Shown: positions 15,563 to 25,211 of the stretch, piece after piece
How positions within the stretch are numbered: the first letter of the stretch is position 1
How the letters are laid out: every line of letters starts with the position of its first letter
DNA from: Cohnella herbarum
GTDB taxonomy: Bacteria > Bacillota > Bacilli > Paenibacillales > Paenibacillaceae
DNA length: 64,000 nt
Direction: 5' to 3'
Assembly: GCF_012849095.1 (NCBI RefSeq)
Contig: NZ_CP051680.1
Span: 1,240,001-1,304,000 of the forward strand
Notes under the pieces: generated by a model
What the model saw: the letters and a program-made list of their open reading frames with translations, nothing else
The model's database searches: none
What the model was told of the DNA's origin: nothing
Made by a program: the position numbers and the translations under genes

Positions 15563-16498
15563 ATGACTAAAATCGCTAAGAATCTAACGGACTTGATCGG
15601 CAACACGCCTTTATTGGAGTTATTCAACTTCTCAAATCGTCATGAAATAGAGGCAACTCTCATCGCAAAGCTGGAGTACTTCAATCCGGCCGGAAGCGTT
15701 AAAGATAGAATCGGATTCGCGATGATTAAAGATGCCGAGGATAGAGGGGTCATTAACAAAGAGTCCGTTATCGTTGAACCGACTAGCGGTAACACTGGGG
15801 TTGGACTTGCTTTCGCGGCTGCCGCCCTCGGTTATAAGCTCATTATTACTTTACCCGAGAGCTTCAGCGTGGAACGTCGGAAGCTCTTGTTAGCTCTTGG
15901 CGCCCAATTGGTTCTTACCCCGGCTACGGAGGGAATGGCGGGCGCGATTCGAAAAGCGGATGAAATCGCAGCCTCGCTTCCTAACGCTTACGTGCCGCAA
16001 CAATTCAAGAATCCGGCTAACCCGTCCATTCATAGAACGACGACCGCGGAAGAAATCTGGAGAGATACGGACGGGGAAGTAGATATCTTCGTCGCCGGAG
16101 TTGGCTCTGGAGGAACGATCTCGGGCGTTGGAGAAACTCTGAAATCGCGCAAAAGCTCCGTTCAGATCATTGCGGTTGAGCCAAGCGATTCCGCCGTGTT
16201 ATCCGGCGGGACCAAAGGCGTTCACAAGATTCAGGGCATCGGCGCCGGTTTTATCCCGGACAACTATGATGCATCGGTCGTCGACGAGGTTTATCCCGTC
16301 AAAAACGAGGATGCTTTCGAAACCGCCAGACAGCTAGCTAGAAGCGAAGGATTATTGGTCGGCATTTCATCCGGCGCCGCGGTATTCGCCGCTCTGCAAA
16401 TTGCCAAGAGACCTGCCAACAAGGGCAAGAAGATCGTCGTGCTGCTACCGGATACGGGGGAACGATACCTGTCGACACCGCTTTTCCCGGAAGCCTAA
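15563..16498 (+). CDS. cysK: Cysteine synthase A (O-acetylserine sulfhydrylase)
   Basis: This 311-residue PLP enzyme makes L-cysteine from O-acetyl-L-serine and sulfide. The PLP lysine is K47 in [11 protein letters not shown]. The substrate loop [12 protein letters not shown] and the phosphate-binding [12 protein letters not shown] are both intact, and the C-terminal [14 protein letters not shown] is diagnostic of CysK. The length matches the family. The start ATG 15563 follows GGACGGAG. A GNAT gene follows 35 bases downstream and may be co-transcribed. Confidence 0.95.
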   Translation: MTKIAKNLTDLIGNTPLLELFNFSNRHEIEATLIAKLEYFNPAGSVKDRIGFAMIKDAEDRGVINKESVIVEPTSGNTGVGLAFAAAALGYKLIITLPESFSVERRKLLLALGAQLVLTPATEGMAGAIRKADEIAASLPNAYVPQQFKNPANPSIHRTTTAEEIWRDTDGEVDIFVAGVGSGGTISGVGETLKSRKSSVQIIAVEPSDSAVLSGGTKGVHKIQGIGAGFIPDNYDASVVDEVYPVKNEDAFETARQLARSEGLLVGISSGAAVFAALQIAKRPANKGKKIVVLLPDTGERYLSTPLFPEA

Positions 16499-16533
16499 TG
16501 TAAGTCAGAAAGGAGGAGACTCCGATATCGTAT

Positions 16534-16947
16534 TTGATACGTTTCGCCGATAGTTCGGATCTTAACGCAGTAATAGAGACGGATACCGCTCTAAGCGCGG
16601 AGCAGATACAATGGAAGCTGCAGAACAAGGAATTCGTTATCGCGCTTTTCCGGAACGAGCTGGTTGGATTTATTCGTTTAGAGTATCTTTGGTCCAAGTT
16701 CCCGTACATCGGCTTAATTCGAGTCAGCCCGACTCATCAGAAACAAGGGATCGGCAAGCGGCTATTAGCCTTCGTCGAGAAAGACTTAGTAGAGCGCGGA
16801 ATCAGCAAGCTATATAGTTCTTCGCAAGCGGATGAAGCCGACCCGCAACATTGGCATCGGCATGCAGGGTTCAAGGAATGCGGTATTATTAATGGCATTA
16901 ATGATGGCATTGGCGAACTATTTTTCGTTAAGGAATTAAACGTATAA
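16534..16947 (+). CDS. GNAT-family N-acetyltransferase
   Basis: The 137-residue GNAT has the acetyl-CoA loop HQKQGIGKRLLAFVEKDL after strand YIGLIRVSPT, and ends with the HAGFKECG segment typical of the fold. The substrate is unknown. The start is uncertain: TTG 16534 begins the domain, but the AGGAGGAG ribosome binding site at 16511 is about 15 bases away, and an in-frame ATA at 16525 would be better spaced. A terminator follows. Confidence 0.8.
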   Translation: MIRFADSSDLNAVIETDTALSAEQIQWKLQNKEFVIALFRNELVGFIRLEYLWSKFPYIGLIRVSPTHQKQGIGKRLLAFVEKDLVERGISKLYSSSQADEADPQHWHRHAGFKECGIINGINDGIGELFFVKELNV

Positions 16948-16965
16948 ACTTGAACAAAATTCAAT

Positions 16966-17002
16966 AAACCGCCGATTTCTTCTATGAAGAAGTGGGCGGT
17001 TT
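16966..17002. terminator. Terminator after the GNAT gene
   Basis: AAACCGCC (16966-16973) pairs with GGCGGTTT (16995-17002), with an inner CTTC/GAAG extension; TTATTCG follows. Confidence 0.75.
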
Positions 17003-17054
17003 ATTCGTTATGCGTTCAACTCGGCTTATCCGCAGGTTTGCCCCATTTCGTCGC

Positions 17055-17282
17055 TCAAATGTCCATTTCCTTTAACACGGATTGAAACCCGATCCCGCTT
17101 TGCGTTAGCGAGTACTCAACCGTAACCGGGACGGTTGGGAATACTTCTCTTCGAATGACTCCCGTTTCCTCTAGAAGCCTTAATGTGTCCGTTCGAGACT
17201 GTGTTTTGATCTTTGAAGCTGCTTAAATCTTACCGGCTCTTTGGTGAGCTCCGCGATCACGAGAAAAGCCCACCGGTAACCG
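17055..17282 (-). pseudogene. HxlR-family regulator remnant, frameshifted and truncated
   Basis: On the minus strand, RWAFLVIAELTKEPVRF is the first helix region of an HxlR winged helix. After a frame change near 17210 it continues as SRTDTLRLLEETGVIRREVF and PTVPVTVEYSLTQSG, the wing and signature of HxlR proteins, and ends at TGA 17055-17057. The first ~25 residues and the clean junction are missing. HxlR proteins often control a divergent transporter, which fits the MFS tail directly to the right. Confidence 0.75.
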
Positions 17283-17287
17283 AATGG

Positions 17288-17368
17288 ATGAATTGGCAGA
17301 TTAGCTTTGCCGGGTTAGCCTTACTCGCTGTGTTAGTTATCGCGTTCTCGCCGATAAAACCTAGTTGA
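17288..17368 (+). pseudogene. MFS transporter remnant (C-terminal ~26 residues)
   Basis: The plus-strand frame MNWQISFAGLALLAVLV, then IAFSPIKPS and a stop at 17366-17368, reads like the last transmembrane helix and tail of an MFS efflux protein. It joins directly onto the broken HxlR gene, as if one deletion removed the start of the regulator, the shared promoter and nearly all of the transporter. The evidence is short, so the family call is tentative. From 17369 to 17451 nothing else is visible. Confidence 0.5.
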
Positions 17369-17451
17369 TCTTGAAGGGATATTCCATTCGACATTGAATA
17401 ATTTATGAAGAGGTTATTAATATCATTAATAGAGAAAGAGGAGAGGCCGCC

Positions 17452-17943
17452 ATGTTTCAGTATCGCGATGCGACGCTATCGGATTTTCATCGAATCGCCT
17501 CTTTTCCGCGAAATCGAGATGAACTATTTTACATGTATCCTAAGGGAAATTATCCGCTAACAGCCGAACAATTGACCGCCGCGGCAACCGAGAGAAAGTC
17601 TCTGACTGTCGTTACGGATTCGAACGAGGTTGTTGGTTATAGCAATCTGTACGATGTGAACGCAGGTGTAGATTGCTGGATCGGCAATGTTATCGTATGT
17701 TCGGAGAGCAGAGGAACAGGTGCCGCAAGTTATCTCATCCAAGCGATGCTCAACAGGGCAGCGGTGGAGCACCAAGCTAAGACGGTTAACTTGGTATGCC
17801 ATAACACGAATACGAGAGCGTTATTATTTTACCATAAGCTTGGGTTTACGCCGTTCGATCTCAGAATCATAGAGAGTTATGATCAAGGTAAAATTGCCGG
17901 AGTCGGAATGAGAAAAGCGGTCGAGGGACAGGTGAGCCTATGA
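17452..17943 (+). CDS. GNAT-family N-acetyltransferase
   Basis: The 163-residue GNAT has strand DCWIGNVIVCSESRGTGAAS, carrying the acetyl-CoA pyrophosphate loop, followed by helix YLIQAMLNRA, strand TVNLVCHNTNTRALLFYHKL and GFTPF. The full fold is present. The start ATG 17452 lies behind AGGAGAGG. Its stop overlaps the next gene's start by four bases (ATGA), implying coupled translation with the phosphoesterase. Confidence 0.88.
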   Translation: MFQYRDATLSDFHRIASFPRNRDELFYMYPKGNYPLTAEQLTAAATERKSLTVVTDSNEVVGYSNLYDVNAGVDCWIGNVIVCSESRGTGAASYLIQAMLNRAAVEHQAKTVNLVCHNTNTRALLFYHKLGFTPFDLRIIESYDQGKIAGVGMRKAVEGQVSL

Positions 17944-18662
17944 CGCGAACGATCATGATTAGCGACATTCACGGTTGTATTGTCCCGTTAAATCGGTTAC
18001 TGGAAGAAATCGCGTTCGATAGCTCGTCCGATCAGCTTGTTCTATTAGGGGATTACGTGGACAGAGGCCCTAGGAGCAGAGAGGTCGTCGAGCGGGTCAT
18101 GGAGCTGGTTCAAGATTACGGCGCGGTTGCCTTACGGGGAAACCATGATCAGAGATTGGTAGATCTCATTCTGACGGAAGACGCGCATGTCCAAGCCAAA
18201 TTCATGGAGCATGGCGGGCTGCAGACCTTACATAGTTATTGCGATTTCATAGGCGATAATATGAACGTAGAGCGGATGTTGCAAGCTAGAAGTCATATCC
18301 GAGCCCACTACGAGCATCATATCCATTTCCTGAATGAGCTTCCTTACTATTACGAAGACGAGAACCACATTTGCGTCCATGCAGGTCTGAATCCCCATTA
18401 TCCGAATTGGAAGGATCAGCCGCTACTGGACTTCATGTACATTAAGAATGATTTTATACGCGCGAAGACTAAGGTGGATAAGAAAGTCGTCTTCGGTCAT
18501 ACGAGAGCGATGGAAATTCACGGCGTTTCCGATATTTGGTTTCAAGAGGATAAGATCGGCATTGACGGCGGATGCGCTTACGGCATGCAATTGAACTGCC
18601 TCATTTACGAGAATGGCCATTACTCTACGCAAGCGATAAAAAATAAGTCGTCATCTCTTTAA
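17940..18662 (+). CDS. Metallophosphoesterase (serine/threonine phosphatase-like, PrpE/ApaH type)
   Basis: The 240-residue calcineurin-like phosphoesterase shows the five metal-site blocks in order: D9 and H11 in ISDIHG, D38 in LLGDYVDRG, ALRGNHDQ, HICVHAGLNPHY, and VVFGHTRAMEIHG. Close relatives act as protein Ser/Thr phosphatases or diadenosine tetraphosphatases in the cytosol. The start overlaps the GNAT stop. No regulation is visible of its own. Confidence 0.9.
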   Translation: MTRTIMISDIHGCIVPLNRLLEEIAFDSSSDQLVLLGDYVDRGPRSREVVERVMELVQDYGAVALRGNHDQRLVDLILTEDAHVQAKFMEHGGLQTLHSYCDFIGDNMNVERMLQARSHIRAHYEHHIHFLNELPYYYEDENHICVHAGLNPHYPNWKDQPLLDFMYIKNDFIRAKTKVDKKVVFGHTRAMEIHGVSDIWFQEDKIGIDGGCAYGMQLNCLIYENGHYSTQAIKNKSSSL

Positions 18663-18674
18663 TTTAAAGGGGGT

Positions 18675-18746
18675 ATGATTCTGACGGACCCATTCGGGAA
18701 TAGGCTTACTTTCTATGAAAGGATAGCGGAGGCGGACACGAATTAA
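18675..18746 (+). pseudogene. Tail of a VOC (glyoxalase/bleomycin-resistance) protein behind an intact ribosome binding site
   Basis: ATG 18675 follows AAAGGGGG and opens a 23-codon frame, whose LTDPFGNRLTFYERI is the stock C-terminal strand of VOC proteins (DPFGN then an aromatic-acidic end). Everything upstream in the domain is missing. Either an internal deletion fused the start signals to the tail, or the ATG is fortuitous in a gene remnant. It ends inside the convergent DUF3889 gene's last codon region. Confidence 0.45.
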
Positions 18747-19105
18747 CTCGACGTTTCTTGATCGCTAATGAAGATTACCTGGTCGTTCGCCGAATAGAAT
18801 CGAATAGTTACCCGAACGCCGAACTCGCGCGAACCGTCTTTTAACCACAATTGGAATACTTCTTCCGCGATAGCAGGGCTCACTTGCGTACGTCCGACAT
18901 GCAAATAATCGACGATGTCGGCGGTTCGATATTTTTCCTTCGTATGCATCATCGCGATCCGGCCCCACTTGGCATATTCAGGTTGGAGCGCGCGAGCCGC
19001 TGCGGCAACGGGAATCCCTTGAATGCTCGCACTCTTATCCAATGGCCATAGAGAACAGAAGACTAGGAGTAGGCATAGAATCCTTATCATCTTAATTCTG
19101 TTCAT
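18743..19105 (-). CDS. Exported DUF3889 domain protein
   Basis: The 120-residue protein has a signal peptide (basic MNRIKMIR, then hydrophobic ILCLLLVFCSLWPL) followed by the DUF3889 module: YAKWGRIAMMHTKEKYRTA, DIVDYLHVGR, then a beta-rich VRVTIRFYSANDQVIFISD. DUF3889 proteins are small secreted proteins of Bacillales without known function. It probably lies outside the membrane or in the spore coat layer. It is convergent with the phosphoesterase and shares its strand with fumC downstream, though a terminator hairpin and its own start signals separate them. Confidence 0.8.
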   Translation of the reverse strand: MNRIKMIRILCLLLVFCSLWPLDKSASIQGIPVAAAARALQPEYAKWGRIAMMHTKEKYRTADIVDYLHVGRTQVSPAIAEEVFQLWLKDGSREFGVRVTIRFYSANDQVIFISDQETSS

Positions 19106-19149
19106 GCGGTTCAGGTCACCTTCAATCTCTAAAAGTCATCTATGTAGGT

Positions 19150-19175
19150 AAAGCGAGGGGCATCAGCCCCTCGCT

Positions 19176-19177
<2 letters not shown>
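19150..19177. terminator. Terminator of fumC
   Basis: A perfect 12-bp stem, AAAGCGAGGGGC with GCCCCTCGCTTT and a 4-base loop, overlaps the fumC stop codon by two bases. Confidence 0.85.
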
Positions 19178-20561
<1,384 letters not shown>

Positions 20562-20708
20562 AGCGCACCTCGATTCGGCTTTATATTTCATTCCTATTCT
20601 TCGGATGTTTTCTGTAATCCATGGGATATTTTGCGTCTGAGCCCCAAGCTATAATCAGGGAGAGACAGTCGATTTAAGTCGAAACCATTTCCCTTCAGGA
20701 GGCATTCC

Positions 20709-21725
20709 ATGCAAATCACAAGACATCCGAACAATCCGATCGTTGTTCCCGGCCTATTCGAATGGCGTAAAGTAACCGTATTCAACCCTGCCGTAATTAT
20801 CGATAACGATAAGTTCTATATGATCGAGAGAACCGCGGGCTCGCTTACTCCTTGCAAGAATTTCCTTGGTCTATTGGAAAGCGACGACGGAGTTAACTTC
20901 ACCCACGTGAAGGATGAGCCGATCGTAACGCCGGATATGTTAGGTTTTCCCTACGGAAGCGTTCAAGATCCGCGAATCGTAAAAATCGACGATACTTTCT
21001 ATTTGAACTATGCGCTCCGTCCTTGCGCGATGAATTATTATCCAACCGGCGCCGGCATTCCGGAACGTTCTATCCCGCAATATCCGGACGGGTGGGGTGA
21101 GAAGGAAGAGCATTGGTTAACGCGCTCCGGGATTATGACTTCCAAGGATCTTATCCATTGGGAGTATCTGTGCGATACGACCCCGCTCGAGATTAATGAT
21201 CGCGACAACATCCTGTTCCCCGAGAAGATCAACGGAAGATACGCTCTTCTGCGTCGTCCCGAAGAATATGTCGGCGAAGCTTACGGTACGGAAAAAGCGG
21301 CCATGTGGATTAGCTATTCGGACGACCTTATCAACTGGGACGAACCGAAATTGCTAGCCAAAGCCGAGAATCAAAGCTGGGAATCCAAGAAAATCGGAGG
21401 TTCTACGCCGCCGGTCCGCACGGACAAAGGTTGGTTGGTTCTATACCACGGAGTGGATAGCAACACGGTCTACAGAGTCGGCGCTTTGTTGCTCGATCTG
21501 GACAATCCCGAGAAAGTGATCGCGAGAACGAATAACTTCATCATGGAGCCAGAAACCTATTACGAGAAGTTCGGTTTCCAAATTCCTAACGTCATTTTCC
21601 CGACCGGCAATGTCGTTAAGGACGGGTTGCTCTATATTTATTACGGCGTTACGGATACGGCGATCGCGCTTGCTACCGTGCCGCTGGACGAGCTGGTCGA
21701 GTACATCTTGAACGAGCCGCAATAA
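20709..21725 (+). CDS. Glycoside hydrolase family 130 protein (mannoside phosphorylase-like)
   Basis: The 338-residue five-bladed beta-propeller has the GH130 landmarks HPNNPIVVPG, FNPAVIIDNDKFYMIER, GSVQDPRIVKID with the candidate catalytic Asp, and GGSTPPVRTDKGWLVLYHGV. GH130 enzymes mostly phosphorolyse beta-1,2- or beta-1,4-mannosides; some are hydrolases. There is no signal peptide, so it acts in the cytosol. It opens a glycan-use cluster with an ABC importer, a sensor pair and a GH3 enzyme. The start ATG 20709 lies behind CAGGAGG. Confidence 0.9.
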   Translation: MQITRHPNNPIVVPGLFEWRKVTVFNPAVIIDNDKFYMIERTAGSLTPCKNFLGLLESDDGVNFTHVKDEPIVTPDMLGFPYGSVQDPRIVKIDDTFYLNYALRPCAMNYYPTGAGIPERSIPQYPDGWGEKEEHWLTRSGIMTSKDLIHWEYLCDTTPLEINDRDNILFPEKINGRYALLRRPEEYVGEAYGTEKAAMWISYSDDLINWDEPKLLAKAENQSWESKKIGGSTPPVRTDKGWLVLYHGVDSNTVYRVGALLLDLDNPEKVIARTNNFIMEPETYYEKFGFQIPNVIFPTGNVVKDGLLYIYYGVTDTAIALATVPLDELVEYILNEPQ

Positions 21726-21730
21726 ACGAG

Positions 21731-21767
21731 AAGAGAGGGATAGCGTTCGATTACGCTATTTTCTCTT
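21731..21767 (+). terminator. Terminator after the GH130 gene
   Basis: AAGAGA plus ATAGCG pair with CGCTAT plus TCTCTT around an 8-base loop; it ends in a T-rich stretch. Confidence 0.7.
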
Positions 21768-21777
21768 AAGTCGACGA

Positions 21778-21791
21778 TGTAAGCGATTTCG
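21778..21791 (+). promoter_or_regulatory. cre-like palindromic operator upstream of the sugar ABC genes
   Basis: TGTAAGCGATTTCG agrees with the CcpA cre consensus TGWAANCGNTNWCA at 13 of 14 positions. Inside it, AAGCGA and TCGCTT form a perfect palindrome with TT between. A LacI-family regulator such as CcpA could bind. The remaining 220 bases to the next gene show no other clear signal. Confidence 0.4.
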
Positions 21792-22012
21792 CTTTGGAAA
21801 AGGACCGGATGCCAGTTAAGGTATCCATGAATATCCGATAATATCTAATTCCTCAAGAATCACTTAAATAATTCGGATGTTATCTTGATCTCGTCGGATA
21901 TGGCAGGAAAAGAAAGCGCATTATAATAAGCTTGTCACAAGGTTCGACAGATAATAGGCCATCGTTTGTAACCTTTATCGGCAGTGAACAACAACAGAGA
22001 AGAGGGTAAAAC

Positions 22013-23320
22013 ATGAGAACATCGAAAAAGATGAAAAAGGTCATGCTGGTCGGTACGGTCGCTTTAACCACGTTAGTCAGCTCTGCATGCGGCAACGGAA
22101 ACAACGCAGCGGAGAGCTCCGGGGATTCCGGAGACAAAGTCACTCTTAGCTTCATGCATCCTTGGACTTCGCCGAACGTGGACAACGAAGTCTACAAAGC
22201 TCGTATCGCCGAATTCGAGAAAACCCATCCGAATATCGTCATAAAACAGGACGGCGTTGCTTCCGCTCAGTATAAAACCAAGCTTCGTACGCTAGCGGCG
22301 GCTAACAGCTTGTCGGATATTAACGTCGTATGGCCGGGCGCGGATCTGCAACCGCTCGTAGCCGGCGATTTGCTCTTGCCGATCGATTCCGAGATGGCGA
22401 ATTGGAGCTCTATCCTGCCGGAAGACGCTCTAGCCGGGTTTAATCAAGGCGGAAAGCAATATGCGATCCCAACGAAACAAACCTTCGTCGACATTGTGTA
22501 CTACAACAAAGAAATGTTCTCAAGCATCGGTTACGAAGCATTCCCGGACGCCTACGATAAATTCATTGATGCCGTTAAGAAATTGAAGGAAAAAAATATT
22601 ACGCCGATTTCGCTCGGAAATAAAGAGAAATGGCCGCTTCAATCCTCCATCTTGTCCACGTTGCAAGAACGTTTCGTAGGTAGCGATTTCTTGCAGAAGG
22701 TGCTGAACAAAGAAGCGAAATTCACGGATCCGCAATACGTCAAAGCGCTTAGCGTCATCGAAGAATTAACGAAACTGAAAGCGTTCAACACGGACGCGAA
22801 CAACATGGACTCCGTGCAAGCGCAAGATTACTTCATTCAAGGCAAAGCCGCGATGCATATTTCTTCCTCCACGGTCGACTCCCGTATTCGGATTACGAAC
22901 GAGGAAGGCGACAAATTCGGTATCGCATTGATGCCAAGCGTCGAAGGCGGTTTGGGCGACGCCAAGAAAAGCGCCGGTGTTGTACAATTCGGAATCGCGA
23001 TCAACAGCGAATTAGACGAGAAGAAGAAACAAGCCGCCCTTGAATTCATGAAATTTTTCGTGAACGAAGAGCTCTATAAAGAGCTGATCAGCAAAGGCGT
23101 AGTCGTTCCCGCTAAAGTCGACATTCCGGAAGACGCCAGTAAGTATCTGAAGGAAATGATCGCATTGACGGGCAACGGTACGTCCCCGGTATTCGATAGC
23201 GTCATTCCTACGCAAATAACGGACGTCATGCAGAACGGACTTCAAGCGATTACGGTCGGCGTCTCGACTGCGGAGAAAGTCGCTCAGGACGTTCAAACGG
23301 CGCTAGATAACCTAAAGTAA
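22013..23320 (+). CDS. ABC transporter sugar-binding lipoprotein (family 1 extracellular solute-binding)
   Basis: The 435-residue lipoprotein signal ends at LVSSAC with Cys26, followed by a Gly/Asn/Ser linker. The mature part is a family 1 solute-binding protein: FMHPWTSPNVDNEVYKARI, EKTHPNIVIKQDG, and the hinge regions AIPTKQTFVDIVYYN and FFVNEELYKELIS. It captures an oligosaccharide at the membrane surface for the two permeases downstream. An ATPase is not encoded here, as usual for Gram-positive CUT1 systems that share MsmX. A hairpin separates it from the permeases. Confidence 0.92.
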   Translation: MRTSKKMKKVMLVGTVALTTLVSSACGNGNNAAESSGDSGDKVTLSFMHPWTSPNVDNEVYKARIAEFEKTHPNIVIKQDGVASAQYKTKLRTLAAANSLSDINVVWPGADLQPLVAGDLLLPIDSEMANWSSILPEDALAGFNQGGKQYAIPTKQTFVDIVYYNKEMFSSIGYEAFPDAYDKFIDAVKKLKEKNITPISLGNKEKWPLQSSILSTLQERFVGSDFLQKVLNKEAKFTDPQYVKALSVIEELTKLKAFNTDANNMDSVQAQDYFIQGKAAMHISSSTVDSRIRITNEEGDKFGIALMPSVEGGLGDAKKSAGVVQFGIAINSELDEKKKQAALEFMKFFVNEELYKELISKGVVVPAKVDIPEDASKYLKEMIALTGNGTSPVFDSVIPTQITDVMQNGLQAITVGVSTAEKVAQDVQTALDNLK

Positions 23321-23364
23321 TTTAACCCAGTCGCACTGTTCTGAATCGTTCAAAAACAATGGTA

Positions 23365-23393
23365 GAAGAAAACCCGTAACCCGGGTTTTCTTC
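23365..23393 (+). terminator. Intercistronic hairpin between binding protein and permease genes
   Basis: GAAGAAAACCCG (23365-23376) pairs with CGGGTTTTCTTC (23382-23393) around a 5-base loop. It would trim or stabilise transcripts so that the binding protein is made in excess of the permeases. Confidence 0.7.
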
Positions 23394-23444
23394 ATTCCAT
23401 AGGCCAATCCACTAAGGCTGTTAAAGAGAAGGAGGAATCTCGTT

Positions 23445-24320
23445 GTGCATACGCTTAAAGGAACGAAATACGCTATTTTTTTCGGTCTGTTGCCCGCGTT
23501 AATTATATACTTGGGAATTGCCGTCGTCCCAATAGGGATGTCAGCCTATTACTCGGTGATGAACTGGGACGGGATCCAGCCGATGGCATTCGTAGGCATC
23601 GACAATTACACGGAAATCTTCAAAGATGACATCTTCTGGATGACCGTTAAGAATAACGTATTCATCATGTTAACCGGGATTGTCGGTCAAATTCCGGCGG
23701 GTTTATTTTTGGCGTTACTACTGAATCGCAAGATGAGAGGCGCGGGATTTTTCCGTACGATCGGGTTTCTGCCCGTCGTCATTTCGTCCGTAATGGTTTC
23801 CCTCATCTGGGGGATGGTGTACAACACGGAATACGGGATGTTAAACAGCATTCTTAGTTCGATCGGCTTGGAGAGCTGGCGTCAGAACTGGCTAGGCGAT
23901 ACTTCATGGTCGCTAATCTCGATCAGCATCACGTACATTTGGCAGAACTGCGGGTTGTTCATGGTTATTTTTCTTGCCGCGTTGCAGAACATTCCTACAG
24001 AAGTTAACGAGGCTGCCGAATTAGACGGGGCAACCGGGTTTAAGAAATCAATGCTTATTACGATTCCGATGATTCGCGGGACGATTCTAGTTACGGCCGT
24101 ATACAGCATCAGCAACTCCTTCCGCGTGTTCGATCTGATTCAAATCATGACAGGCGGCGGCCCTGCGCACGTCACGGAAGTCATGACGATCTACATGTAC
24201 AACAACGCGTTCATGAATATGCGTTTCGGATACGGTAGCGCCGTATCGGTCTTGATTCTTCTATTCAGCCTGATCGTCGTAAGCATCGTAAACCGGGTGG
24301 CCAAAGAGAAGGATGCTTGA
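23445..24320 (+). CDS. Sugar ABC transporter permease (MalF/UgpA type)
   Basis: The 291-residue protein has six membrane segments, beginning with FFGLLPALIIYLGIAVVPIG. The cytoplasmic EAA loop EVNEAAELDGATGFKKSMLI docks the ATPase. It pairs with the following permease to form the channel of a CUT1-type importer. The start is GTG 23445 behind AAGGAGGAA. The stop overlaps the region of the next gene's ribosome binding site. Confidence 0.92.
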   Translation: MHTLKGTKYAIFFGLLPALIIYLGIAVVPIGMSAYYSVMNWDGIQPMAFVGIDNYTEIFKDDIFWMTVKNNVFIMLTGIVGQIPAGLFLALLLNRKMRGAGFFRTIGFLPVVISSVMVSLIWGMVYNTEYGMLNSILSSIGLESWRQNWLGDTSWSLISISITYIWQNCGLFMVIFLAALQNIPTEVNEAAELDGATGFKKSMLITIPMIRGTILVTAVYSISNSFRVFDLIQIMTGGGPAHVTEVMTIYMYNNAFMNMRFGYGSAVSVLILLFSLIVVSIVNRVAKEKDA

Positions 24321-24337
24321 AGAAAGGGGGATTCCCA

Positions 24338-25168
24338 GTGGAAAAAAAGTCTTTGACGTTCAAAGTATTCGTATATTCGTTTCTGAGTTTGTTCGCGATC
24401 GTTAACGTATTCCCGCTATTCTGGATGGTTGTCGATTCCTTCAAGACGGAGCAGGAGTACGCCGCTAACCCGTTCTCGTTCCCTAAAATACTGCAATTCT
24501 CGAACTACTCCAAAGCTTGGGAAGTCGCGAATATGAGCACTTATTTCGTAAATAGTATTATCATTACTTTCGTATCTTTGATCGTTACGGTATTATTGGG
24601 AGCGCTGGCGGCGTATTTCTTGGCACGATTTCAGTTTAAGCTTCGCGGATTTACGTATGCGTTGTTCTTGTTGGGTATGCTAGTACCGATTCATGCGACG
24701 CTTATTCCGATCTTCATGATCATGAAAGAAATCAATTTGCTAGATACTCACCTATCGCTCATTTTACCTTATACGGCGTTCCATCTTTCCTTGACCGTTT
24801 TTATTTTGGAAGGGTTCATGAGAGGATTTCCGAAAGACTTGGAAGAATCCGGGGTCATGGACGGCGCAGGCGTATTCCGGATCTTCTGGTCGATTATTCT
24901 ACCGATTACGAGACCGGCTCTCGCGACGGTTATCATCTTGAACTTCATCTACAATTGGAACGAATACTTGTTCGCGCTAGTACTGCTTAGCTCATCCGCG
25001 CTGAAGACGTTGCCGCTTGGATTGTCCAATTTCGTCGGCGTCGAGACGGCAAGCCTTACGTTGCAGATGGCGGCAATAACGATTGCGCTTATTCCGATTC
25101 TTATTTTCTACTTGCTGTTACAGAAGCAATTGGTGAACGGAATGACTGCAGGCTCCGTTAAGGGTTGA
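24338..25168 (+). CDS. Sugar ABC transporter permease (MalG/UgpE type)
   Basis: The 276-residue protein with six membrane segments has the EAA loop PKDLEESGVMDGAGVFRIFW and the usual ending LQKQLVNGMTAGSVKG of MalG-like permeases. I use GTG 24338, behind AAAGGGGGA; a TTG at 24317 in frame lies at the end of the previous gene. It forms the second half of the importer channel. Confidence 0.92.
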   Translation: MEKKSLTFKVFVYSFLSLFAIVNVFPLFWMVVDSFKTEQEYAANPFSFPKILQFSNYSKAWEVANMSTYFVNSIIITFVSLIVTVLLGALAAYFLARFQFKLRGFTYALFLLGMLVPIHATLIPIFMIMKEINLLDTHLSLILPYTAFHLSLTVFILEGFMRGFPKDLEESGVMDGAGVFRIFWSIILPITRPALATVIILNFIYNWNEYLFALVLLSSSALKTLPLGLSNFVGVETASLTLQMAAITIALIPILIFYLLLQKQLVNGMTAGSVKG

Positions 25169-25211
25169 TCGTCAGATCCCCGTATTGGCCGAAGCAGAAG
25201 GGAATCAGGCA

